Source of the DNA: Rhea pennata
Lineage: Eukaryota; Chordata; Aves; Rheiformes; Rheidae
DNA length: 64,000 nucleotides
Reading direction: 5' to 3'
Assembly: GCF_028389875.1 (NCBI RefSeq)
Contig: NC_084702.1
Span: 72,761,582-72,825,581 of the forward strand
A program made the translations under genes and the position numbers. The notes under the pieces are model-generated. The model had not been told where the DNA came from. It saw only the letters and a list, made by a program, of their open reading frames with translations, and did no database searches. Position 1 is the first letter of the stretch, and the number at the start of each line of letters is the position of its first letter. This document shows, piece after piece, positions 27,651 through 39,790 of this stretch.

Positions 27651-27714
27651 ATCCACATGTAGGGCACAGGTGAAGTCAGCGGTAATGTCATTCTCCAGTA
27701 TTTAACCTGATTTT
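27651..27714 (+). repeat. Short dispersed repeat, copy 1 (partner 29,501-29,563)
   Basis: About 64 bases nearly identical to the partner, including an uninterrupted 'taatgtcattctccagtatt' core. Weaker resemblance extends about 80 bases upstream, so the full repeat may be longer. Family not recognised. Confidence 0.7.
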
Positions 27715-29500
27715 CTGGGACAATGAAGCATTCTGTTTACTCTATCTCCATTCTGGTTGTTCCCCATTCCTCATCATGCCCTTAAAAAGCTCTTGAAGCC
27801 ACAGTAGAATTTCCACTATATTTGTCATCTGGTAAAAGATCTCCAAGATGTCAGTTTGCTCATAGTTTTGTGAAAATTTGGAGCTGGATAGAACAGAAGG
27901 ATCCATATAATGGCCCCTCTCTGCTCTCTCTATCCCCAAGACAAAGGCAGTCAGAGTTCAGCCTAATATATACCCTGAGGTACAGCTGTCCATTAGCTGA
28001 GGAACATGTATATCCTGCATAATGAAGCAGTGTAGGTGGAACTCCGAGCCAGTCACAGCACAGGACCCAGCTCTTCAAACAACTTAAGAGAAATTTTGAA
28101 AAGAACTAGGACTATCATAGTGGTGGAGACTAGGGGGAGAACTGTAGTAAAGCAGGCTCTATTACTTCCATTGATCACAAACCAACTTATTTTTAATAGG
28201 ATCCTTTTTCCACAAGGCCAGGAATAGAGTTTCTTTTCCTTTTCCAAGTATAATTTGCCTGTCTTTAGCATTTGCTTCCTTGTTGGATTCTTGGGTGCTG
28301 AATTCAGTGAGCACTATGCCAAAAGTAGCCAAAGGCCACAGAAAAAAAGCCATAAAAGTGGAGATACTGCTGCTTGGCTGAGGCTGGAAAGAACTTACTG
28401 GAGGAGTGGAGGCAGGGGAGAAGGCTGGCTTCCCCAGAGATGCTATAAATGTCGGCTCCGCTGCTGGAGCTGATCTCTTCACCTCTTTTTACCATGGTGT
28501 CCTGGTCCCATTGGTATTACTGAATGTCCAGATGCATTGCACACTGGGAGACGGGAGAAAGTTAGGAGGATTAGCAAGAGGATAGTGGACACACTTTGAG
28601 TCAAACAGTGTGACATTCTGCCAGGAGCAGAATCCAGTTTCAATAAGCCCTGGATGACATCTCACTATTTCTCAGGAAATTCTTCCTGAGGGGCTGCTGG
28701 CCAAAATGTGCGACAGGGATGAGGAGATATTCCTGAGGTTTCCCGGGTTGTCTCAGGTCATGGAGTGACCTTGGAAACACAGCCAAAGCCTGACTGATTG
28801 GTTAGGGGTAGATCTCCGTTTAGCCAAATCTCATGACTTTATTGCAAATTTAGGTTTCTGAGACTTTTTTTAAAAGAAATCTGATCTGTGGAAATAGGTA
28901 GAAACATCTGGATTTTTATATCCATCTTGAATTAAAACAGTTGCTTTCTCCTACATCAAAAAGTTTTTCTGAAACCATAAGGATGTCCTCCATTTCCTTG
29001 AAGTCTGTCTATGTTGCAACATGGTAGGCCCCTGACAAAGATACATCTCTCACTTTTCCTCTCCTGTATTCCCATTCTCTCCCCTGACTATTTTAGAAAA
29101 ATCTTCCTGATCATAGTAAGTGACTGATGTGTGATTTGGTGCTCTAATACATGATTTGTAGTTGTACTGTGTCAGTGAAACTCAAAGCATTGAATGGTTT
29201 TGGATTCCTTGGGCTTTGGTGGGAGCTGAAGATCTGACAACTTTGAATAGGGAAAGCTAACGACTTTGTGTTATTAAATCCCTTCTAAAACATGCCTCAG
29301 TTTTCTCCAGGAGCCAGAAGAGAAAGAAGTTGGTGAGTTCAGCAGGCCAGAATAAGATGTATTAAAGCAGAGAAGAGCAGAAGGCAAGGCAGTAGCTAGC
29401 CCCTTTGGCAAACCTTGTAGAGGAATACAGCAACCACAAGGCTAAAAATAAGCAATGATGTCCTTAGTAGATGGAGGCTATGGTCCTGGGAGGCTGTGGA

Positions 29501-29563
29501 ATCCCATGTAGGGCATAGGTGAAGTCCGTGATAATGTCATTCTCCAGTATTTAACCTAATTTT
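29501..29563 (+). repeat. Short dispersed repeat, copy 2 (partner 27,651-27,714)
   Basis: Second copy of the 64-base repeat, same orientation, about 1.85 kb downstream, with a few substitutions and two single-base gaps. Confidence 0.7.
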
Positions 29564-32544
29564 GGGTTGGAATTACTTGGCTGTGGAATAACTTGGCAAA
29601 ACCAAGTTTTTATACGTAGATGTATCAAACCAAACAAACACACTACATGGCAGTGTCTGGCAGAGTTGAAGAGAATGAGACAGTGCCTATACCTAATCGT
29701 AGGGGCTTGAAATGCTGTTGGTACTTTGTAGAGCAGGACTAGGCTCCTGCAGTTAATGTTGCTTCCCTATGTCCTATGTCCCACTTGGGTACTCGGGGTC
29801 TGACCACAACAAAAAGACTTGGGAGCTCATAAGCTGCCAGCTGAAAGGTGAGATGGAGAGAAGGCTGGAAGTGTTTCCTCCTTCACCTTGGGAGGGCCAG
29901 ATTCATAAATATCAGACAAGAATAAGATGATCTTTGCAGGGCTGTTGCATATTGCAGATAGAGAATCAAAAAAATTCTGAAATAATAAAACATCAATCTA
30001 AGAGACATTTCCATTATTGAACAATGCCTTAAAATAGACAAACGCGTGGTCAGCAGCTGTAAGTATGTTGCAGTAAGAACACTGTACGTTGTGAGCAGTG
30101 ATGAACCACACTATGAAGAGTGGGAAGACGGATGAAAATAATGTTTTAAAAACAGAGGAGCTGAAAAGCACTGACTTGCCACATTACATTTTCCTGTCAA
30201 AAAGTGGAATGTTTTCAGAATGAAATTTTCCTTGGGTGAAAATTGATTTCAACAGAAGTTTGACACAGAGAAATTTAAACTAGATTTAAACTTAGATGAG
30301 TCACCTTGACAGTAAAATGTGGGTCCATTCAAACCTCCATATCTTCTCACAGGAATAGTTTTAGGGCACTATTATCTCTATTGCTTCATATCAGTGGGGC
30401 TTCTTGTCTGAGTGATGTATCACCATGATTTCTACCTGTCTGAGTGGTGGTAGTCAGTTTTGGGAAATGAGAAAGATTCCAGGACACTTTTGGGGCTTTT
30501 CAGTTGCTTTCAGTAGTGTTCATCCTGATCCTTGCACAATCAGAGATGTTGAAGATTTAGAACAGTAAAGATTAGAAAACATCTGAGGACAGTATGCTGG
30601 GCAGATAGTGAGAAACGCATTTCTCTTTTTCTTTCCAAGGTGTGGCTCTTGTTGGAGAGATGTTTCCAGCAGCATGTAGAATTAATGGTCAGAATTAATT
30701 TCTCAGAGAAGGACTCTAAACCTAGAACCTCTTAACTAGAATCTTAGCAATCTAGTTGAGATACAGTGAACAGCTATTATTAATCCAGCTACAACAGTAA
30801 CACTTTTAGCCAAATTAGTACAGAAACACCTTATTAATAATAATACTTTTCAAATTGTTATAAAAGAAAACTTACTAATACATAACCCTTTTCTCTGATA
30901 CCTAGTTTTTCTTCCAATCTCCTGCTGGGTCTTGTCATTGTGGCACCAGTCTCCCCAAGTAGACAGGCTGTGAGCTGTCACAGTGAGTTATCAGTGTCCT
31001 GAGTTGTTCTCCAGAAGTACAGTGTTCATGGTGAAGGTCCCTTCCTTCTTAAGGCTTAAAGTCTGCTTGGGACTCTTTTTATGTTTTCCTATCACAGTCT
31101 GCTTCCTTCTTGATGGTTCCCAGATAAAGTTAGAAAGTTCAACAGTAGCTTCTCCCAGCCTCAATTAACATAAAGGGCTATTTCTTGCTAAGCAGTGATT
31201 ACCTACATTTGTCAAATATTTTACCATATATGGTATCATAGCAATTAAGCTAAAACAGGTTATACAAAAGTCACTTGACCACTAGCAATTGTTAAAGCAA
31301 GCTAACGCCAGCTCAGTTCAAGGCAAGCCTGGAAAAAACATGAGACACTGGACTTTCAGGTCAGTAAAAGCCTGTGGCCTTTCACTAGTAATTTCAAAAA
31401 TTGTATTTAAGGGGCTACACCAGTACCTTGTTGGATATAGACCTTCAAATACTTTTGTATGCTATGGCTGTGAGAGGAAATCCCCAAGTGCCAGAAACCA
31501 TCACATGTAGGGGCCACAGGACCCTGTCTGGTGAGTCTACATGATCTGTGTTTGTAAATGGTCACCTCAGTGTTGCTCCTGCTCACCTATCCCAGCAGTG
31601 TTATGGTATCATTCATATGTAGGAGAGAAACCGTACCCACTGACATGTAGAGACTTGCTACTTTTCTCAGGTGAAAGTTTTGTTACTAAAAGTTTGTACT
31701 GGGAGCTGGTGTACTAATTAGACCTGTATTGGCCCAGGATGCTTGAAGTTTTAGTCTATTTCTGATTTTCATCATTAAAATTCTCATCTTGTGTTTGGTC
31801 TGTTGAGCTTATGCCATCTTTGGGACAAGAACTGGGCTCATATTCTTGATGTGTCTACCTAGTCACAACAGAAGTAGGGGCAAGATCTTGCTGTGACTCT
31901 AAGTGTCACTAAAATAACAGTCATACCACAAGAGCTTGATTCAGACTATGGTCCCTAACCTAAACCATCTGTCTGGTGTTAACCTCCTGTGACAGTTTTA
32001 TGCTAATATTCCTTCTTTTTCCTTTATTTTTTTCCTACATATGTTTGTGACTTTTTTCTCAGCCATTAGGCTCACAGATGGCTGGAGAGAGTCAATGAAC
32101 CTGATGCTGCTGCAGAAGTTTGTAATGAGCAGTGCCAGCAAGCTTCTCCTTGGAAATGTGAACAGAGATTCAGGGCTAGTTTCAGTCCCATAAGGGTTTT
32201 CCTCCCATCCTTTAATGTTGTGAAGAAGAAAGCCAAATGCAAATTCCAAAAATTTCTGTTTAATGCACATTCCTTGGGTCTCATGGTGCCAGGCCTACTC
32301 AAGCTGGTGGTTCAACTTAGAAATTCTGAGGACATCTGAGGGAGTCAATGTGCTCTTGCTTTTCTCCTGTTTCCAGGGTAGGAGAGGGCATCAGTCCCAC
32401 ACAGGAGTTGTCTTCTGAAGGCAGGAGTACTGCTGCCACCTCTTGGAGCTAGGAATGACGGACGAGCCTGGTGGTGATTGTCGTGGTGAGGAAGAGGCCA
32501 GCATGAGAGAACTGCAGGATGGTCACCCCTTAATTTTGCTCATG

Positions 32545-32870
32545 TATTTTCCCTGGCAAGCTGTGTGTTGCTGAAGGTCAGAGATCTGAAATATATAGAA
32601 ATGATTTTGTCTCATGCAGACCCTTAGCCAGCACAGGAGCCATACCGATGTGTGGTTTTCAAAGGATATTTTTTCAAGTTGGGTTTTAAAAGGTGCATGT
32701 GATGTGGCTCCCACCATTTTCTGATGGGGTAATACTGCAGTGCAATGGATATCACCTTTCTAAAGCTTTTATTACATTTAAAATTCTATTAAAATGCTTC
32801 ACTGCAACATGCACTGCAAATGCTCCAATAAGCCAAGGGAGTGAAACTGGCTTGTTTTGAGGTCACACTG
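32545..32870 (+). repeat. Old local duplication, block 1, copy 1 (partner 38,048-38,275)
   Basis: Shared landmarks in order: 'ttccctggcaag', a 'ttttaaa...catatgatgtggctcc' type block, 'gcagtgcaatgga', 'aaagcttttattacat', and a 'ctgcaa...gcactgcaaatg' block. Divergence is high but the order is kept. Confidence 0.5.
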
Positions 32871-34289
32871 AGATTCTGACCTGCTCTCTGTGTAACTAAC
32901 ATTATTTAACTAACATTATTACTTCTCTTTCTCTCCGTCAGTATCTTGGTTCTTATCAGCATAATATATGCATGCCATCTAGGAATGCATTAAGCAACAG
33001 CTGTTACATGTTTATATTTCATCCTGTTAATGGAAGGGAAATATGCGTAATGAAATTGTTTTGTTTGAAATTTTTCATTGCACAGAATCAGACTCTCTCT
33101 TGCTTTTTCACAGAAACATATATGCAGACACAAATGCACACGTAGAGCTTTTCACTTATACTTGTGGAGGTGAGATATACCAGAAGGTCCTGAGGCTTAT
33201 TTCCCTGAGGGGAAAGTTTGCTCCGCAGTGTGTGGTTGGCCCCGTACAGACTCTTCCTCCTGCACAGAGGGACAGAGTTCACTACTGCTAGCTCTGGCTG
33301 CAGAAAGCTTAAAGGTGCCAAGGGCAGCCTTGATCCTGAAGGTACAGGTGTTCTTTTAGATAATTTGGGTTCCTGTCACCAAGATCTTTGAAGACAGGAA
33401 TTTAAGGTGAATTGCTATCCTCTGGGAATACAGCACCAGCTAATATTGTTGCTTATAGCAGCCCAGGGTTCAGGGGGAGCCCAGTTTGGCTGAGTCTGTC
33501 CATGCCAGTGCCCAGATAAGCACTGAGCTGTCTTGGAGGTAATCACCTGAAGTGGTAGCTTTGATGTGGTACCTTCCCTCACTAACTATCGTCTACTCCA
33601 GGTGGGAGCAGCACCATATGTTAGTGACTGTTGCTGAATTAGGAAGGGTGAGAGTCAGATTTGGAGGTCCTAGGCTCAGAATTTGGAAGTATCAATGACA
33701 CTCTGAGGAGTGTAGGTGACCTACTTGCCGGTCACATTAATCCTAGACCCTGTGCAACCTGAGGGGTTGGGACAACAATGGGAGGTGATCATTGCAATGT
33801 TGAGCAGTCAGTGATAGGGGCTAACAACATTTGAATTGATAAAACAGGCAAACCATCCTGGAGAGCTCCTGAAAACAGAAAGGGTGTTCATACAAGAACA
33901 TGTCCAATACCCTGGAGGAGCTGTCCAAAAAGAATTGCTGTCCTAGTCATCAAGATGGGTTGGAGGCCGATGTAAATGGGAATCACGACCTAGTTTCCAA
34001 ACCTCTCTCCAGTATCCTCAGCAATGTGAGTAACTCCCTGGCCAGATAGAGGAGGCTGCTGATCTTTCCTGTTCAGTTCGCTACCACCTGTGAAGGTCAT
34101 AGGGCTGTCTGTGAGTCTGCAGGTCCAGTCTCTGTTGAAATACTTCATGCTATCCTGACTGAATTAATCTCATGGACTACATAATGCACAGGAATGGCCT
34201 GGAAACATACTCAACTGGGACATTCATTTGGGATAAATGCTGGTGAATAGGGAACAGAGGATCTGACCTGTACCAGGACAGAATAGGAC

Positions 34290-34790
34290 TGAAGCTGGGC
34301 AACAGGGAGTCTGGCTTAGCTTGTGGTCACATCTATATGGCATTTACTCAGCTGGACTGGACAGGTGGAGAAGGTCCTGGTACACCTATGTGTCTAAATG
34401 CTCCAAGGCTTAAAAAATGGAGACTTGGTGGCAGTGTGGAGATGCTGCAGGAGCCCATCACAGACTCTTTTCCTGGATATTGTCACTTGGCTTATGGGGT
34501 GAATCAGGCTTTCCTGGTCATAAACAGAAGCTAATGCAAACACAAAGCAAGGTAATTGGCAGCGCTCATTAATTGTGTGAGGGAAACGGACACAATATGC
34601 TTGGACTCATGAGTGCCCAAAGCTGATCTTGTAAGACCTGGGCTGGTAGTTTGCTGGAGCTTGGAGGCTACACTTTATGGTGATCACACAGCAGCCACTG
34701 TGAGGGAACAGTATGTGCCAGCAAAGAGGGCCACAGGAGACTGTACCTCCAGCATCCAAAGCAGTAGCAGCAAAACACATTTCTAAGGGC
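34290..34790 (+). repeat. Old local duplication, block 2, copy 1 (partner 38,805-39,260)
   Basis: Matches the partner through 'cagctggactggacag', 'acttggtggcagtg', 'cttggcttatggggtgaatc', 'ctttcctggt', 'tgcccaaagctgatct' and 'gggctggtagtttgctggag'. It is the clearest internal homology in the window and is collinear with block 1. Confidence 0.7.
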
Positions 34791-36009
34791 ATCTTGTAGC
34801 TCCTCCAGTATGCTCAAGCACAGAGTTCATGGTAGCTAAGCTTACCTGCTTATCACGGATATAAAAATCTCTTTGTACTACATTCTCACTACTTCAATTT
34901 TTGTTGGCACAGATGGCTATTACAGCAGTACCCCTCACCTGTGCCTGGCTGTGCCAGTCCTTCAAAAATGCTTTGGGAGAGTCAGTGCTTGTTCCATAGA
35001 GCTTATTATAATCAATTTGAAAGGAACGATATGGAGATGGAGTGCGGGTCCCCTGTCGAGATATGCATTCTCCATCAACTGCCTTTATGCCCACAGAGGG
35101 AGGGAAGTGTGCATTTATTATTCAGGCAGGTAAAAAATCTGCCATAGAATTTGTGACAATTGTTCCTTTACTGTAGTGTGTTTGTGTAAACACTCCTACT
35201 TTGTGTGTTTCTTTTTGTGGCTCAGATTCAAAAGCAAAGCATGCAGGAAATCTGTGCAAATAACACCAAGGCGCTTTCCAGTTAAACTTGTCTAAATAAA
35301 GTTTCCCTAGTGCCAGCAGACTGCAGCTGACTTATGTACGTGAAACCTTGCCCCCATTTTTGCCCCTGGACACAGTTTGTTTTCTCAGTTGGTGTCAGAT
35401 ATATCAGATATATGTCAATGCCTGGTGACAGGCATTGGGCTGGGAGTGTGCCATGACGTAAGGCTAACGAGGCCTGCTCTGGTTTGATTAACAGTTAGAT
35501 GTGTCCATTCAGGATCTAAAGATGGTCTTTAGCCAGAGCCCCAGCATACTGCAACATATGGCCACGAGCCGTGTGTTGAGCTGTTGAACATGAAATGAAA
35601 GATGCATGTTCTGTGGGATCTCTGTGGTCTGGTTTTTGGCTTCTAGCTGAGGCAGAAGGCACAATCTGTGACTTACAAGCCCTGTGTGCCTGGAACTTTC
35701 TGCTTGAAGCATCCCATCAGGCGAAAATTTCTCCCTGCTGTTTCTGAGCTCCGGCTACTGAGCTGCACTAGTCCTAGTCCTAAATAGCAGGTGAGATACT
35801 CTGTTCCAGCTGTTTAGGGAAAGGACATATATAAACCTGCTGGATCAGGTACATTTGATGTCACCTGTTGCCATTAGGCCATTCCACAACTCTTTTAGCA
35901 GGTTGGTTGGGAGGGCAGTTGCAGAAGAAATAGGCAAAATGTTTTTCAGAGAGCCTTCAGTTATCTCCAATGACAATCTGTAAAATATGCTTTATTAAAG
36001 GGGAGAAGG

Positions 36010-36530
36010 GTATGAGGGGGGAGTGCATTGGAATAGGTTAGTGGAACTGATAATTGTAGTGCAAGAAAAAAGTCCATGGTACATATTACATTGTCATTTA
36101 TGGAGGCTGTGAAATGATACCATATGGATGCTGGAGACGGAATGTAACAACCAGTTTTATAGCATTTTCTGTACACAGCCACTGATTGATATTCCAATGA
36201 CTCACTCATGTAGTGTTTTTCCAGATCTGATAGTATCTTGGACTCTGAGCAACTCTCCTATCTATGCAGATTTTTCTTCTCAAACATATTTCATGCACCT
36301 TTGTGCATAACATAACATTACTGTACGTGTAATTGCCTATTGTAGATCTCTATCTGCTGTTTCTATCCTTTGCTTATGTTTGCCTTGGCTCATGATCCTA
36401 CCAGGTGCTCAAAGCTAAGCAAGACTGATCCAGTAGGACAGGTCAGTGCTTGAAAGGGAAACCTCAGATTGAAACCAAGTACTGCAGCAAGAGGTGACAG
36501 CATTTAGGGGAGGGAAGCACTTTCTTTAGA
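36010..36530 (+). repeat. Duplicated segment, copy B (partner at about 22,240-22,740)
   Basis: Second copy of the segment described at 22.2 kb, same orientation, with the shared block 'tttttccagatctgata' at about 36,217 and a 5S-like tract at 36,384-36,488. Because similarity starts well before the 5S-like tract, a duplicated genomic segment explains it better than two SINE insertions. Confidence 0.6.
36384..36488 (+). repeat. 5S rRNA-like tract (SINE or pseudogene relic), copy B
   Basis: Shows 'aaagctaagcaagactgatc', then 'aggtcagtgcttg', 'aaagggaaacct' and 'accaagtactgcag', matching the 5S order (GCTAAGCAGG, TGGTTAGTACTTGG, GGGAGACC, GGTGCTGTAG). It is diverged and non-functional. Copy A lies at 22.6 kb. 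Confidence 0.45.
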
Positions 36531-38047
36531 CATTGCCTGTGCAAGCACAGCCTTTGTTGCATAAAACATTTGACTTGTGGTCATCTACATCAATGCACCA
36601 CCTAATGCCATAGTAATCTTCCACAAATTTGTAGTTTTCTTCCAGGTTGTGGATTGTCAGCTGGCAGGGGATATTCCTGGGTGTTGGGGTTGCTTTAGCC
36701 AAAGGATATGACAAAAAAGGGGAAAAAAAAGGATGCTTAATTTATTTTGTTATCCATCATCAGTTAGCTAATATAGCTAGAGCAATATAGACAAAATAGT
36801 TCAGACTTTTAAAGTGGAGTATAGATAAGAGTCAGCCTACTGTGAACTTACAGGTGACTATGATTTATTAACCTCCATTTCTTTGTACTGATTGAGCTTT
36901 TAACCTGCTAGCAAGTGTGAATCAACAAATGAAAATTATGAACATGTGTTTTCCCCAGTGCAGACAACCTAGAACAAAATATGTTTCTGTCGCTGCTGGC
37001 TCATATCTGGTTCAGTGCAGATGCTGAACAGAGAAGGAGTTCTTCCATCAAGCCATCGCCCATGGGCATGTGATGGATTATTTTGGCAGTGCTTGCAAAT
37101 GAGTTGGAATTTGTAAAACATGGGGTAGTTGTACAACAGGAATAACAGCTAACCAGAACTTATTCAAAGCTCTTGAACAAACACATATGTTTGAGGTTCT
37201 AGGTGCAATCCAAGGATATCTTCATGAAACAAGGCATATCTCTTTCCTACTACCACCCTGTGGCTACATATAACAGATCTAATGTATTCCACAGAGCTGT
37301 CATTTGTAAGCTTTTCCCCTTTTTTCTTCTAAGGTGATTGCTGGCATAGGCTTGAAAGAAGCCTTGTAATTTCAGGGAAATTTTCTAACATCCTAAATTT
37401 CCAAGCACCACCAGTGTAAGAATAAGGAACAGGGGCTTGGATGGGAGCAGGGCAAATCCTGTGGCTCTTGCAAGGGGACAGGATCCTCCCCAGAGACCTC
37501 TATCCTCAGATCATAGCTCCTGCATGGACCAGAGAGCAGAACAACATCGGCTCCTAGACAGGAAAATGCAGCTTCCCACCCTGCAAGGAATGTGTGAGCC
37601 TTCACCCTGGGCCCAGTGAAGGGAGTAAGGTGGGGGGTCCTGCATCACTCATGAGGCTCTGGCAGCTAGTAAGGTGGATTAAAGGCTATGAGGAGAAGTT
37701 TCAGATGTGTGTAGAGAGCTGAGTTGGTCTCCCACAGTCTCCAGGGTTGCTCAGAGGTGGCAGAAGCCTAGTGCTGCTTTTCCTACCTGAGCCCTTGCTG
37801 ATGGATGGTGTTATGATGGTGCCACGTCCAAAGTCGTCATCTCCTGAGGCTGAGCAGAAGAGATGAAAGCAGGAGGGGAGACTGTGCCTGCAGGGGGGAA
37901 GCAGCAGGCACGGGAAGCAGAAAGCGGGCTCTCTGCTCTGTTACCACACTTTCCCCATGAAGCCCTGTGCAAACAGTAGAGGCAATAAAATATGAGACGA
38001 ACAAGACAAAAAGTCAGTTATTTATTGCCTTCAGCCAGGGCCCAGTT

Positions 38048-38275
38048 GTTCCCCTTGGCAAGTTTTCAAGTGCCTTTTGCTTCTTGTCTGCTTTTAAATG
38101 ACACATATGATATGGCTTCCTCCAGTTCCTGGGGGGAAGGAGAAGGGAGACTGCCACAGTGCAATAGAGCTCACTCTTCAAAAGCTTTTACATTATCTAA
38201 ATTGTCAGTAAATTGCTGCACTGCTGTAGGCATTGCAGTAAGTGTTCTGGCAAATGAAGAGCGCTGTTCTGCTGG
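38048..38275 (+). repeat. Old local duplication, block 1, copy 2 (partner 32,545-32,870)
   Basis: Second copy of block 1, with 'ttccccttggcaag', 'atgatatggcttcc', 'cacagtgcaataga', 'aaaagcttttacattat' and 'gcattgcag' in the same order. It lies only about 0.5 kb before block 2, against 1.4 kb in copy 1. Confidence 0.5.
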
Positions 38276-38284
38276 CCTGACCTG

Positions 38285-38335
38285 GTGTGTGCGTGTGCGC
38301 CCGCGTGTGCGTGTGCGTGCGCGTGTGTGTGTGTG
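38285..38335. repeat. Alternating GT/GC tract, potential Z-DNA
   Basis: About 50 bases of nearly perfect purine-pyrimidine alternation mixing GT and GC steps, with one ccc interruption. Such tracts favour left-handed DNA under supercoiling. It separates block 1 from block 2 of the duplicated copy at 38-39 kb. Confidence 0.9.
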
Positions 38336-38804
38336 AAGGACATCCCTGCCTGCTCTTCGGAGCGTGCTTCTGACCTGCTGGCCTCACTAGTGGTGAAGTG
38401 GAAGCTGAGGCTTGCCTGCCCTTGGCTCTTCTGGGACAGGGAGCAGCCACTATCTACACTGCATGGAGGAGGAGACAGGAGCAGGGAGTGGGTGACTTGG
38501 GGTCACAAGAGATGATGGCAATTCTAGCACTAGGCTGAGGCAATTGCTTTTACAAGGATCACACACCACACTGAGCAGTTGCAAATTTCTTCTTTGTCCA
38601 CCCAAAATTGCTTCTGCACTGGGTGTCACAGTCACCCATTGAGGATAGGGAACTGGGCAGGAAGGAGTAGTGATCATTGAGGACTCACTCTGGAAGATAA
38701 TAGCAGAGCAAGAATAATAGCATATTTCATGTGTCTTGATTTAATTTCAGGACAACCTAGCAAGTGAAGAACTTGTTAGTAAATACTGCTAATTTTATAT
38801 TTCT

Positions 38805-39260
38805 ATGACTGAAGCCGGTGGCCTCTTACTCCCCTGGACACCATAGTTAGCTGGGCAGTGGTCTCTCAGCTGGACTGGACAGATAGAGGAGGTCTCCAGC
38901 ACATCCAAATACTCCCAGGGTAAAGCGTGGGGATTTGGTGGCAGTGCAGAGGACACTGCAGGAGGCCAGCATGGCTTCATTTCCCAGGCAATCTCACATG
39001 GCTTATGGGGTTAATCAGTCTTTCCTGGTAGCTAAACAAAAGCTAAAGCAAACATAATGCAAGGTGATGCAAGTAGCGGTGTCTGGTGCTAGAAATGGCC
39101 ATGACATGCCTGGACTCCTGAGTACCCAAAGCTGATCTGGAATGCTGGGCTGGCAGTTTGCTGGAGGCTGGGGGCCATGGCAGGTGGGCATGCTGTACAG
39201 TACAAGTTTGTACTACGCCCCAGGGGTCAAGAAGGCCCACAGCAGCTGGGACTGTTTTAG
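38805..39260 (+). repeat. Old local duplication, block 2, copy 2 (partner 34,290-34,790)
   Basis: Second copy of block 2, with 'cagctggactggacagatag', 'atttggtggcagtg', 'atggcttatggggttaatca', 'gtacccaaagctgatctgg' and 'gggctggcagtttgctggag'. Same orientation as its partner. Confidence 0.7.
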
Positions 39261-39434
39261 CCTAAGGGCAATCTCCATGGCCAGTGAGGGGAGTCTTCCT
39301 CTCTATGGCACTACTGAGTCACTGTTTGTAGTGCTGCATCCACCTCAGGGCTCCCCATGACCAGATAGGCGCTGATGCACTTGAGTGAGTCCAGCAGCAC
39401 ACAACAACATGGTTGAGGAGTCTAAGAGGCATCT

Positions 39435-39790
39435 AACCAGGAGTTTATTGCTGTCTTCAACTATTTGTTAAGAGTTTATTTGGAGTGCACATCAGTAGGA
39501 CAAGGGGCAGGAGGCACATGTTGCAACAGGGAAATTCTGATTTGATACTAGGACAAAATTTCTCACTTTAAGATTGGTCAAACACTGGAATAGGGACCCA
39601 GAGAGGCTGTGAAATCTCCTTTCTTGGAAATATTCAGAACTCAGCTGGATGCAGTCCTAAGTACCTGCATCCTGCTCTAACTTTAGAGCTGGATCTAACT
39701 CTGAAAGCTAGCTTTGTTTTGATCAGAGGATTGGACCAGAGATTCTAAGAACTCCCTTCAAACCCAAACTTCTTTGTAGTTCTCAAATAG
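39435..39790 (+). repeat. Diverged CR1 LINE 3' fragment of an older subfamily
   Basis: Shows in order the CR1 3' landmarks: a 'gtaggacaaggggcaggag' block, a 'caacagggaaattctgatt' block, 'ggtcaaacactggaata', 'cccagagaggctgtgaaatc', and an ending like 'ggattggaccagagattct'. The sequence differs from the copies at 1 and 45 kb, so it is another, older subfamily. It has no open frame of note. Confidence 0.75.

Larger units (their letters stand above)
20970..32540. other. Intergenic region without a recognised gene
   Basis: Contains the (TTTA)n tract, duplicated segment copy A with its 5S-like tract, and the 27.6/29.5 kb repeat pair. The 30.6-31.5 kb stretch is AT-rich and has the look of a degraded LTR, but no paired LTR, primer-binding site or viral frame was found. 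Confidence 0.6.

Noticed and set aside
30600-31520. Possible solo LTR of an endogenous retrovirus
   Set aside because: AT-rich with a polyadenylation-like motif, but no second LTR, terminal inverted ends, target-site duplication or viral frame could be seen.
22617-36488. 5S-like tracts as functional 5S rRNA genes
   Set aside because: Too many substitutions and gaps, including in the internal promoter region, and no clean T-run terminator directly after them.
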